From Eleusine coracana subsp. coracana (Eukaryota > Streptophyta > Magnoliopsida > Poales > Poaceae): a DNA stretch of 64,000 nt. The DNA lies in NCBI GenBank assembly GCA_032690845.1, contig CM064417.1, positions 27,539,833 to 27,603,832 on the forward strand. Direction: 5' to 3'. Shown here piece by piece: positions 24,190-35,500 of the stretch (position 1 is its first letter; every line of letters starts with the position of its first letter). A program made the position numbers and the translations under genes. Under the pieces are notes generated by a model, which did not search any database, was not told where the DNA came from, and saw only the letters and a list, made by a program, of their open reading frames with translations.

Positions 24190-24592
24190 TCACGGCGATG
24201 GTCGGCGTGCTCGAGGAGGGGGAGGACGCTCGCGCGCATCATCGACGAGGGGGATGCCCGCGCGTGTCGTCGACGAGGGGGATGCCCGCGCGGTAATGGA
24301 CGGCGAGCTCGACGAGGGGGAGGGGGCCCATAAGCGTGTCGTCGATGAGGGGGAGGCCCTCGCAGTGATAGTCGGTGAGCTCAAGGAGGGGCAGGGGGCC
24401 CACGAGCGCGTCGTCAACAAGGGGGAGGCCTGAGCGGTGATGGTCGGCGTGCTCAAGGAGGGGGAGGAGGCCCGTGCACATCATCGACGAGGGGGAGGCC
24501 TGTGCGACAATGGACGGCGAGCTCGAGGAGGGGGAGGGGGCCAGTGGGCATGTCGTCAACGAGGGGAGGAGGCTCGAGCGGCGATGGTCAAG
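24190..24592. repeat. 72-bp GC-rich minisatellite inside the CACTA element
   Basis: Units built on GATGGTCGGCG, GAGCTCGAGGAGGGGGAGG and CGTCGACGAGGGGGAGGCC recur every 72 bp (starts near 24290, 24362, 24434, 24506 and 24578). An upstream unit carries an extra internal duplication of about 26 bp. Because 72 is a multiple of three, long frames stay open on both strands without being genes. The region sits just upstream of an internal block of CCGCCGCTA motifs (24697-24780). Confidence 0.85.
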
Positions 24593-24799
24593 ACAGGAGG
24601 CGGCGGCGCTCGGGACTTGGGCAGCCTGACGACGTCGTCTCTTCTTGCCGCGGTTAGGGTTTGGGCTCCGCCGCGCCCCGTGTTTATATAAAGGCAATGC
24701 TCTTTAACGGCGGCTCACAAAGCACACCGCCGCTACAAAGCAATAGCGACGGTTGCCTTTGTTAGCCGCCGCTAAAAACATGTCGGTTTTTTTTAAAAA

Positions 24800-25270
24800 A
24801 TTGTGTTATTCATTTTCCAAAAATTTTATTATTCGTTTTAGCCCTTGTTTTTTTATAAAGAATATATTAGCCCTAGAATTTTACAAAAGAACCCATGAGT
24901 TCATTATTAATTATGTTTTAGTCCTGTCTTTTTACACTTAGGTCCCTATACTTCATAAAAGTTAATGTTAGGTCCTAAAATTTTGTAGAAACAACCCTAT
25001 TATTGATTTTCTAAAAATTGTACTATTGATTTTCTAAAAATTATATTATTCATTTTCCAAAAAATTGTATTATTCATTTTAGCCCTTGATTTTTTTTATA
25101 AATAATATCTTAGCCCTGTAATTTTACAAAAGAACCCCTGAGTTCATTATAATTAATTATATTTTAGTTTTGTATTTTTACACTTAGGCTCCTATACTTA
25201 ATTAAAATTATGTTTGGGTCCTAAACTTTTGCAGAAACAACCCTATACTTTTTATTAATTACATTTTAGT
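24800..25270. repeat. Direct repeat of about 240 bp, two copies
   Basis: Copies begin ATTCATTTTCCAAAAA at 24808 and 25048 and share the order TTTTAGCCCTTG, TTACAAAAGAACCC, GAGTTCATTA, TTTTTACACTTAGG. It is AT-rich, non-coding and lies between the minisatellite and the transposase 3' end. Confidence 0.75.
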
Positions 25271-25489
25271 CCTAATATTTTTACACTTTAATTCTTGTCT
25301 TTTTATAAAATTACAAATAGGTTCCTAAACTCTTTTATATTTACCTTTTAGCCCCTATAACTTCAAACTACATGATGCTTATAAAAATAAGTTACACAAT
25401 CTTTATATTCAAATAAACATATATCACATAGAACATAATATAAAGTTCAAATAATAAAAGATACTTAACAAAATAAAATTACATGATGC

Positions 25490-28400
25490 TTGAGTTATCC
25501 TTGAACGACTTTTCCTTGGCAGTGATCGGTGCGCATGTAGGGCATTCCGTCAGCATAGGAGTGTCTTGCTTCCAAGACTTTAAAAATTTTCGGATCTATG
25601 AAACATGGCACCTTGTCATATTGATTGTAGTCATCTCGATACTCCACATTCTCCACTCCAATGATTCTTTGTTTATCTGAAACAACAATGTATTTCTTTT
25701 CGTTCTTTGGATCAAGTACATAAATCACCTGTTCCACGGTCTTGGCAAGTATCGAAGGCTCATCTTTGTGACCAACATTGTTAAGATCAACAATTATGAA
25801 ACCATATTCATCTACCTCGATGTCATTAGGGTGCTTCACCTATTTGCATTTAAATATGGGAACCTGTAAATTTGCATCGTAGTCTAGCTGCCATATTTAC
25901 TCAATGTACCCGTAATACGAGGTTGTCTGGTCCTCTTCATCAATAGCTTCTACTCGTATACCGCTATTTTGACACTTGCTCTTCTTATCCTTCTGTTGGG
26001 TGTAGAAGGTAAAACCATTGATGTCGTATGCCTGAAAGGTAACCACGGTTCTTCTCGGGTGATTAGCTAACTTTCTCAACATTTTCTCTTCCACGGATTC
26101 GCCACTTAGAAGATCTAGGGAGCTAAACCATGATGTGAAAGAGCGCTTGTGCTCATCTATGATCCATTTATCCATCGCATCCTTGTTGTTCCGACGGAGC
26201 TCTAACAGATGTTTCTCAAAGTACGGTCCCACAATCTGCGTCTGCTGCAATACGCTGAAATGTGCTTGGTACACTCGTTTGAGGTCACGTTCGATGAACG
26301 ATCTACGTCCTTTTGTAGCTTATGAATCATAAAGGATGGAGGGAAGACCATCTCAAGTTGCAATGCGTCTGTTGCAATACGTAGAGATCTGATCAAAACA
26401 ATATGAATCATAAAGTGTTCCATCATATCGAAAAAGGATGGAGGGAAGACCATCTCAAGTATGCACATTGTTTCCTTCATGTGGGTCCGTAGGTCATTTA
26501 ACTCGTCTTTAGTTATGACCTTCTTTGATACCGCGTTAAAGAAGTAACAAAGGTGAGTTACAGCCAACTTCAACCATGGTGATTTAACAACTCTGATAGC
26601 AATAGGGAGAAACACCGAAAGCATTATGTGGCAATCATGAGTGTTGTACCCACTTATCTTTAACTCTTCCATGTTTACAAGATTCTTGATATTCGATGAG
26701 AAACCCGTCGGTACTTTAATCCCACTGAGGCACTTACAGAATGCTGTTTTCTCCTCAATCGTAAGTGTATAGGCTGCCGGGGGGAGAAAGTACTTTCCAT
26801 TTGCTCTTTCTTGCGGATGGAGCTCTGATCTTATTCCCATCACTACAAGATCTCTACGTGCATTGAGTCCATCCTTTGTCTTACCGGGTTGGTCGAGTAT
26901 AAGTCCGCTACTACTGTCAAATACACCCTTCCCAATATGCATCTAGTTGAAGGCATGATTCACTTTCAATTCTTTCCAATAATTAAAATATACGAAGAAA
27001 ATGGATTTCTTCTTAAACGGCGTGAGACCTTTTGCCTTTTTGGCTCCCTTCACCAGCTTTCCAAAAACAACACTGATATTTTTAACAAGGTCAAACACGA
27101 CCCTGCCAGTACAACGTCGAGGTTCTGTGTCGTTCTCAACTTTGCCATCAAAGTGTCTAGCCATCACGCGATATCTGTGTTTTGCTAGTAAGAATCAGCG
27201 GTTTCGCGTATACACTAGCATTGGGATGCTGGAAGGTACACATAGGATGTATCATCAACGCATATGAAATATGCCGTCTTTCCTTTGACCTGTCCTGATA
27301 GCGCTCTTAGTGCCGGGGAATCACTTATCGTGCAAAAAATAATTGCTCTGAGCATGAAGTACTCTCTTCGATACTCATCCCATATACGGACCCCCTCCAA
27401 CCATAGTTTTTGCAGGTCTTTGAACAATGGTACTAAGAACACGTCTATGTCATTACTAGGTTCTTTAGGCCCAGATATAAGAGTGGTCAGCAGTAGGTAC
27501 TTACGCTTATGGCATAACTATGGTGGAATGTTGTACATTGCTAGTATCACTGTCCAAGTGCTATGCGGATTCCTCATTTGACCGAATGGATTCATCCCTT
27601 CTATACTCAATGCAAACCGTATGTTTCTTTCCTCATTGGAGAAGTCTCCATGATCCTCATCAAACTTTTTTCACTATGTTCATCTGCGGGACGCCTAAGC
27701 TTATTGTCCCCCTTGCGTGCATGCCATGTCATCATTGCCGCATCCCTAGGATTGGCGAACAAGCGTCTGATGCGATTGACCATGGGTAAGTACCACATGA
27801 CTAAGGCAAGAACCTTACTGTCATCACTGTCATCGACGATAGAACTTCTTTTTTTTCCTCCCCTTAGTTGTATTTTTCACGCCACCATCGGCGTCACAAT
27901 TGTTGTTCCTCTTGTAACGACTACGTTTGCACCTTGGGCATCTCACAGCGTCCTGATGCTCCTTTCGATACAATATGCAATGATTTGGACACGCGTAAAT
28001 TTTTTGCACGCCCAACAAAAGTGGGAAAATCAGCTTCTTAGCAAGGTATGTTGTCCTTGGCAACAAATTGGGCTTCGGCAGCGCATCGAAAATAAGTTCC
28101 AACAAATCTTTGAAACTAGCGTCCGACCAGCCACGCATGGTCTTCAGCTTCATCAGCTCACGTACAGTACGCAACACAGTGAACTCTTTACCACATCCCT
28201 TAAATTCATCATATAATGGATCCTTTGATGCTTTCTCTATTCTATGAAAATTATCAAGCCCTTTAGTTGTACCGGCATTGATCAACACCTACAGCCCAAT
28301 GTGACACAACAACTCCTCAACATCAAAATCAGCTTCACCAGGTGAATCCATCCACACTAAGCGAATTGACAACCTCGACTTCAACTTTAATATGCTCATC

Positions 28401-28660
28401 AAATTCCATATCAATCATACTGTTCTCATCATGTTTTGTTCATCTCGTGTACCCCTCAATAAAACCCCTCCGTACCAAGTGCACTTTGTTACTTCTATAC
28501 CATTCCACAGCTTCTGATTTTTGTAATCAAAACACAGACAATATATATCAGTCGCCGTTCACGTCGAGCATGCTATGCGGCCGCTTCGATAAATTTGGAA
28601 AGTTCTCGTAAAAATATTGGACCCGGTCTTGGTGCCTCGTACATCCAAGATCTATCTATC
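25490..28660 (-). pseudogene. TNP2-type CACTA transposase, decayed
   Basis: Read leftward, frames resemble the plant CACTA transposase in order. A DRSWMY start motif (Transpos_assoc) is near 28655. A Transposase_21-like part includes ELMKLKTMRGWSDASFKDLL and a cysteine pair motif CPNHC...CPRC (27830-28288). Next come LRAIIFCTISDSPALRALSG (27215-27442), a DUF4218-like part (26202-26942, with HLCYFFNAVSKKVI) and a DUF4216-like C-terminus (25495-26274, ending in DPKNEKKYIVVSDKQRIIGV). The protein would cut and join the element ends. Stops and frame changes break it into at least five open pieces, and a local duplication at 26300-26460 repeats part of the DUF4218 region. Confidence 0.85.
26300..26462 (-). 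repeat. Local duplication within the transposase remnant
   Basis: ATGAATCATAAAG and GGATGGAGGGAAGACCATCT each occur twice, near 26324-26360 and 26404-26458. The second copy contains an extra spacer, or the first has lost one. The duplication contributes to the broken frame. Confidence 0.75.
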
Positions 28661-29400
28661 GCGAACGGCCTTGAACGGAAACCCAAAAATTATTAAAATT
28701 CATTTATTAATTATGTGTGACAAAAAATTTAAACATTCACTATATATATATATATATATATTAAATATTACATGGAGTGAAAAATATTATGCAAGATAAA
28801 ATGAAACAAACATGAAATTATTTTATATATTATTTAACTTTTATCACCATCTAGCCAAAAAATATTAAAAATTAATTAATTAATTATATGTAACAAAAAA
28901 TTTAAATATTTACTAAATATATAAACATTGAAAAATAATATACATGAAGTGAGAAATATTATGCAAGGTAAAATAAAACAAATATAAAATTATTTTATAT
29001 ATTATTTAATTTTTATCAAGAAATAATAAAATAATTAACATCCCTCCTGCCCTAATACTACTTTGTCTCTCTTTTAAAAACCAAACTAGATCTAGATTCT
29101 GATTGACATAAAACAAGCTAAATATAATAATTTTTTTGTGTAGTGATGAAAAAAGATGATGTATGCTTTCATAAACTTCAACTATAACCAAGTAGAACCA
29201 TCTAAATCAAACGAATTTAGCTAAAATTTGATGAAAACCTAACAAACTTAAAATCCAAAATTATACTTGATTTCAAAATGAGAGCACAAAAAAGCCAATG
29301 GGATGAGTTCCCCTTACCTCGGAGAGCAAATTTCTGTAAAAAAAAAACAAACTCAAAACCTTTCCCTCTTGATTTTCGTGATTTGCCAAAATTTTTGGGC
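28661..29400. other. CACTA 5' internal region, AT-rich
   Basis: It contains a (TA)n run (28741-28761) and two related AT-rich segments sharing GAAATATTATGCAA-like text (near 28785 and 28955). No coding sequence is seen. Confidence 0.4.
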
Positions 29401-29424
29401 CACCACTGTCCGAACACGGCTTTT

Positions 29425-29657
29425 ATAGCTTGGACACTTTATAACGGTGGTTGACTATAGCGGCGGTTGGCATTGTGAACCGCCGCTAATATGCCCTAAA
29501 TAACGGCGGTTGTCATTGTCAACCGCCGCTATTGGATGCCCTGTAGCAGCGGTTTTAGTTGGGACAGTGCCCATTGGCTTTGTAGCGACGGCCGACTTTA
29601 GCTCGCACCGCTACGGCGGTTTGTCTGCCGCCGCTATAGGCCCTATTTGTGGTAGTG
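29425..29657. repeat. Right subterminal repeats and terminus of the CACTA element
   Basis: Repeated GGCGGTT, CCGCCGCTA and TAGCGGC motifs end at the terminus TTTGTGGTAGTG (29646-29657). Host sequence resumes with the ATT duplication. Confidence 0.88.
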
Positions 29658-30053
29658 ATTTGACGGCATCATCGGCATCGCACCAAACCAAGATTCAGTC
29701 AACGCAAGACTTAATTCGATTGGACTGGCTCCAAATGTTTTTTCTCTTTGCTTGAGGAGCTCCGACGGAGGCAATGGGATACTTGTATTTGGAGAAGCAG
29801 TGGAGCCAGGACTCGTCTACACCCCCTGATTCCATCTAGGTAATTTCTTGATTGGGCATATACTTACTTCTGACTCACATAATATGTAAGTTATTCTACT
29901 TTTCTAACTAAGAACATAATTTGATTTACACAAATAATTCATGACCTTAAGAATATGATCAATATTTTACACATATGGTTAGCATTTTACCTATATGAAA
30001 AAAAAATCTGCTTTACTGCTCCATTGTATCATGGGAGTCTGCATAACCGCAAT

Positions 30054-30328
30054 CAGTGGCGGAGGATGGAAAATATTTGAGGTGTGACGGAATCGATTAC
30101 AATATCACAAAAAATTTGCATCTATGATACTGATAAATAGAAAAAATGTACTAATTCCTTTCCTAGAAACACGGAGCAGCAACAGTAAAATACAAATGAA
30201 AGTAGAATAAAAAGAGAGAAACTTGAGCTGTATTAATTAGTTTCATGTTGCGCGGCAATTAGGATGAAGTGTAGGAGATGCTGATAAAAAAAATTAAGGT
30301 ATGACAAGGGCTGAGTCCTCCGCCACTG
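30054..30328. mobile_element. hAT MITE in protease intron 4, perfect 8-bp TSD
   Basis: The 275-bp element starts CAGTGGCGGAGGATGG and ends CCTCCGCCACTG, an inverted terminal repeat of at least 12 bp. ACCGCAAT flanks it at 30046-30053 and 30329-30336. It has no open frame and lies within an intron, so it need not affect splicing. It is related by its ends to the element at 32722-33228. Confidence 0.9.
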
Positions 30329-31831
30329 ACCGCAATTAGAGACCCCCATTATACCGAACCTCTAGAAAGCAGATTTAGCCATTCCGGTCAGTTAATTTGT
30401 CACGAAACAAAAGAAAAAGGAACACAAGTCCTACAACTAAATCTGCTTTCTACATTGCTAATGTAATCAAAATGATTACCAAAAAGCTAAATAATTTTAT
30501 ATCTGTAGTTGAATATGGCAACAGCTTGAGAAATAGCATGTTTACTATCGATTGGTCCCAGAGGGATCAAGGCTTGAGAAGTAGCATCCACATGACATAG
30601 AACTACAAACAAGGGATCAAGGAAAAGAAGGAAAAATGGCATGTAATCGAGCACAATTATCTACAGAATATGCTAACACCATATAAATGTCTCTGGTAAC
30701 TGTAAGTGAAGGAATATCTTGTATCATGTTCGAATTAACCTTAATACACATTATGTAGGTCATATTGCAGGCTGAAGCTGGAGGGCATTTCCGTAAACAG
30801 TAACAATTTGTCCATTGATCGCTCTGTTTTCACATCAGATAAGCGTCAGACAATTGCAGATTCTGGAACCACTTTAACATACCTTGTACAGGAAGCATAT
30901 GATCCTTTCATAAACGCGGTGAGATTTGAATTATATTGACTTTTCTGCATCTAGTACTAAGTTTGCTAATGTTAATATTTCTATGTTGCAGATACGAGCT
31001 GCAGTGGCTCCATCTGTACAACCTGTGGAACAGGCCGGAGAGCAGTGTTTTATAGCTTCAGGCAGGTTTACTCCTTGTCTTTGGAATCGAACTCAGCAGT
31101 TCTAACATTGTCGAATTTCATCATTTTATTTTTCTTTTTTCTTGGACAGCCTCGAGTCACTATTCCCATCAGTGACTCTACACTTTTCGGGTGGAGCGGT
31201 GATGATGCTCAAGCCGCGAAACTATCTTTTGCAGGAAAGTTCATTGGTAAGATGGAGAAAGAATTTGGTTAGGCCCTGTTAAATATAGTTGTCCTGTTGA
31301 ATGCTATTTTGCATTACCAGTCCTCCCTCTTTTAAAATTTTTACAATAATGTGGTTTACAGGACGACGACCATTTGATCTTCTGCATCGGCTGGAAAAGA
31401 CACGAAAGTCAACATCTAAATATTCTCGGAGGTCTTCTCTCCAATTATATATATATTCGAGCATCCAGTTAATTAAAGGCCAATGTAAAATCTTAGTTAT
31501 ATTTGGAAAATATTTTCGAATAACTCCTTCCTCGTTCGTTCACAGATATCATTCTGATGGACAAAATTATTTTTCATGACTTGGATAATATGCGCCTTGG
31601 TTGGGTTGACTATGATTGTAAGATCAAACTTACTTCTACTAACATTTTCAACTGTCACCTTCGCCGCCAACTGATAATTGGTCTTTGTCAGGTTCTGAGT
31701 CATTTAATATCACCACTTCAAACCACTGGAAACAGCAGAGGCAAGTTAACTCCGGGCATAAATTATATGCCGTGTTGATACCTAGTGCAGTTGCTGTGTT
31801 TCTGACACATATCCTCACAATTTATATGTAG

Positions 31832-32540
31832 CTTGTATACATTGATTTGTAACTCCCATTTAGCAGGCGAACATGCAAGGCCTGTAAGTAGTTCAAATCT
31901 CCAGTATGACTTGTTGGTTTGCACCTTATCAGAATCGATTATAATGTTACACACAATGTGAAGGGGTATGGCGAATATACATTATTATATTATTCAGATT
32001 TCTTTAGAAAATATTATAGATTACTGTTTCCTAATTTTTTCGATCCTTTTTTCTGTAAGGTACTTATCCTTCAATTACTGAATTGTTCAGCTTCTAAAGT
32101 TCTTGCTTACATGCAACTAAATATTTGAATTTGTAAAAAGGGCAATGCCAACACATAGTAAATAAGCGGAACCATACTAATCGGTATCAAATTTATTATG
32201 ACCAAGTTGTGAAAGTATACAATTTGCGGTAAAAAAAATTAATTGATCAGCATATCGAAGATATAAGCAACTTGAAACATTTCTTTTAGATTGAAAAACG
32301 ATCCTGCAGGCAAAGGTTACGAACAGAGAGAAAAACATTTATCTCTGCACATATAGCCTTCTACAAGCAAGACAAATATACTGTATCATTCATTCTCGAG
32401 AATCTTCGGTGTCATCGAAGACATTTCCGCGTAGGCCTCAACTGTGATGTAATTATTACGTTTCAAACTTCCAAAAATCTTGAAAGAAATAGATAGTTTG
32501 ATTTGGCTTTGGCCACCCTCAACCATTCTTGTGTTACATT
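31832..32540 (+). other. 3' flank of the protease gene
   Basis: AT-rich sequence after the TAG at 31829-31831 is presumably the 3' UTR and downstream DNA. No single polyadenylation signal stands out, and no other gene or element end is visible before the LINE. Confidence 0.4.
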
Positions 32541-35500
32541 AGGGAAAATTGTAGAAAAACAGGATGCGGCTACCTGTCAAGAAAACCGCTGGGGGTATTC
32601 TGGTAGGGTTCAAGGACGATTTGTTTGAGTTTATTAGTTGTCAAATCAATAAGTTCTTTGTTTGTGTTTTTCTTAAGAATAAGCAAGATAATTTCATTTG
32701 GCGTCTTGTGGTGGTTTATGGCAGTGGCGGAGCCAGGAACGGAGCAAAGGTGGTGCTGGTAGTGACAAGCTAAGCCTGTATCTATTTGTTCATTGTAATT
32801 TAAAAGAGCCATTTCTTGTATCGAATAGTTATTTCTCTTCTTAATGGAATGACATGCAGCTCTCCTGCGTGTTCGAGAAAAAAATGTATTTGTTTGTCCA
32901 TTATCGCTTTATGGTGGTTACTTATAAGTTCTAATGATTAATTAACAAAGACAAAAGCACTATCAAATATAATATTTATTTTAATTAGTAGTTCTTAACA
33001 ATATGATGTCACATATGAAAACCATTTGAATGCATTATAAAGAATTACGGTGCTATAGGCTGAGACTAGAGCTGAGCTGCCCCTGCAGTGAGGATTATTG
33101 GAGCTAATTCACGCCATGGAAATCCAAGGAAAGCTAGAAGGTACTTGAACTTTTTTGAGCCAAGGGGGTGCTGCAGCGCCCCCCCCCCCCCCCCCCCCCC
33201 CCCAGCACGGGGTGCAGCTCTGCCCCTGGTTTATGGTTCTCCTTATGAGGAACATAAGCAGGAGTTCATCGATGAGCTCCATGCTATTATGGAACGTTGG
33301 GATGGTCCCACTCTTATAGGTGGAGATTTTAATTTGGTTAGAACCAGGGAGGAAAAAAAGTAATGGGAATGTTAACCCACACTAGACTGTTGCGTTCAAT
33401 GATTGGATAAATGGCAGTGGCCATATTGATTTTAAGATTTCAGGTATGAGGTACACCTGGACCAATAATCAGGATAACCTGATAATGGCTGCAATAGATA
33501 AAATTTTTGCTTCCACCAGTTGGGATAGCCACTTCCCTAGATCTCTGATCACTGCTTTACCTAAGTATGGAAGTAATCATGCTCCTTTAATGAACGATAC
33601 GGGGGAAAGTAGGGAGCGACCAGCAAAGCTTTTTAAATTTGAAAAATGGTGGTTAGAAACCGAGGATTTTTAAAACCTTGTGTCACAAATTTGGAGCACT
33701 CCGTGTGAAGCCATAAATCCAATGGATATTTGGCAAACTAAGCTTAGGCTACTTAGAAAAAGCTTAAAGGTTGGAGTATTAATATTTCGGCTGAGAAAAG
33801 GAAAAAGAAAAAGGAACTTATCTTAGAATATGATATACTAGATAAATTCTCTGAGTCTGGACAGTTAACTGTCCATGATAAAAAAAGGATGACAGAGGTT
33901 GTTAAAGAACTTGATCATCTCTGGCTGTTAGAGGAAACTGCAGCCAAACAGAGATCAAGGGATAGGAAAATTAAGGAGGGAGACCGTAACACAGCTTACT
34001 TCCATACGGTAGCTAATCAAAGAAGATGTAAGAAATTTATTTCTGAATTGGAGGGACCTAACGGCATGGTTAACTCCACTTCAGATATTATGAATGTGGC
34101 AGTAGATTTTTATAAGAATTTGTTTGGGTTTGAACCCACCATGAATTTAAACCTTGCTGAGGATCTTTGGAATTAGGAAGAAAGTATCTAAGCTGAGGAA
34201 AATAATATGCTTACTAATGAAATTTCTCTGGAAGAGGTTAAGACAACTGTTTTTGATTTGTATGTAGAAGGGGCCCAGGTCCTGATGGGTTTTCTTTCAT
34301 CTTTTACCAAAATTTTTGGGATTTAATCAAAAATGATTTTATGAAGGTGATAAAAAGCTTTGAGAATGGAGAACTTAATGTGAGTAGGCTTAACTATGGT
34401 ATGTTGACTGTGATCCCTAAAGAACCTGATGCAAAAAATTTAAAAAAGTATAGACCCATTAGTTTGCTCAATTGTAGTTTCAAGATCATAACTAGAGTTC
34501 TACCATGAGGTTGAACAAAGTGTGTGAGAGAATTATTTCTCAGAATCAGAGTGCTTTCATTAAAGGTCATTTTATTCTTGAGAGTGTAGTTTCTGCTTAT
34601 GAGGTGATCCATTCTGCTCACAGAAATGGTGAACCAGGGCTAGTGCTAAAACTTGACTACGAGAAGGCGTATGATAAAGCTGGGATTTCTTAAAGAAGGT
34701 CTTAAGACTGAGAGGTTCCTCCGAAACTTGGATTGGTTGGGTCAACAATTTGGTTAGAAATGGCAAAGTTTGTGTTAGAATTAATGATGAAAACAACCCT
34801 TATTTCAATACTGGAAAAGGGCTAAGACAGGGGGACCCTTTGTCCCTACTGTTGTTCAATATTGTGGCAGATGTATTTACAAAAATGCTAGATAAAGCTG
34901 CATGTGCAGGTTTTAATCAAAGGATTACTCACTGACCTAACTGCACAAGGGATGATTAGTTTGCACTATGCAGATGACACTTTGCTTTTCTTGGATAGTT
35001 CCATTTACTGTGCTAGAAATCTGAAATGGATTCTAAGCTGTTTTGAGAGGATCTCAGGTATGAAAATTAATTTTCACAAAAGTGACCTCTTCACCTTAAA
35101 TATGAATAAAGAGGATAGTAACATGTTTGCACATATTTTTTTGCTGTAAGAGGAACACTTTTCCTATGAGATACTTGGGAGTTCCTTTACACTTTAGTAA
35201 ACTCAAAAAAGAAGACCTTCAACCTGTTGTTGACAAACTCATGAAGAGAATTGCAGGTTGGAAAGGAAAGCTGCTATCTCACGGTGGTAGACTTGTCCTT
35301 CTAAAAGCCTGCTTATCAAGCATCCCTATCTATCTCCTCTCTGTGATCAAATTTCCCAAATGGGCCATTGAGGCTATAAACTCTCAAATGGCTCACTTTT
35401 TCTGGGATAATACTGAAGAGAAACATAGATACCATTTAGCTAGATGGGGACTAGTAAGTCAGAAGAAAGATTATGGTGGCCTAGGCATTTTGGATATGAG

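Larger units (their letters stand above)
21744..29657 (-). mobile_element. CACTA (En/Spm) transposon inside protease exon 4
   Basis: The 7914-bp element has a left end CACAACAACAAAAATGGC, a decayed form of the right end read in reverse (CACTACCACAAATAGGGC). ATT flanks both sides (21741-21743 and 29658-29660), the 3-bp duplication expected of CACTA elements. Both subterminal regions carry many TAGCGGCGG/CCGCCGCTA motifs, typical transposase binding repeats. It carries a TNP2-type transposase on the minus strand (about 28660-25490) and several internal tandem repeats. The transposase has several stops and frameshifts and the left terminus is mutated, so the copy is probably immobile. The protease frame resumes directly after the right ATT. 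Confidence 0.93.
20001..31831 (+). pseudogene. A1 (pepsin-like) aspartic protease gene, disrupted
   Basis: This encodes a plant aspartic protease of the secreted, possibly GPI-anchored type. Exons: 20001-20683, 20944-21073, 21344-21598, 21696-29839, 30759-30918, 30992-31065, 31150-31246, 31362-31431, 31546-31617, 31692-31831. All borders are GT/AG. Exon 1 codes for a start Met and a hydrophobic signal peptide. Exon 2 holds the first active site (LVDTSSSTLWVSCTPC), exon 3 the flap-like YGGGATTAGYYVTD, exon 5 the second active site (ADSGTTLTY), exon 9 the conserved MRLGWVDYD end, and exon 10 a hydrophobic tail before TAG. A hAT element (20075-20483) splits exon 1 in the signal peptide and a CACTA element (21744-29657) splits exon 4. 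Exon 3 and exon 4 (near 29821) each carry a frameshift. DTSSS replaces the usual DTGSS. It is most likely non-functional, although exons 5-10 are intact. Confidence 0.9.

Noticed and set aside
24010..24697. Long repetitive frames on both strands
   Set aside because: They result from the 72-bp minisatellite, whose period is a multiple of three; frames are open in both directions.
33179..33203. Run of 25 C as a functional G-quadruplex-type signal
   Set aside because: It lies in a hAT element and may be homopolymer expansion or a sequencing artefact; nothing else supports a role.
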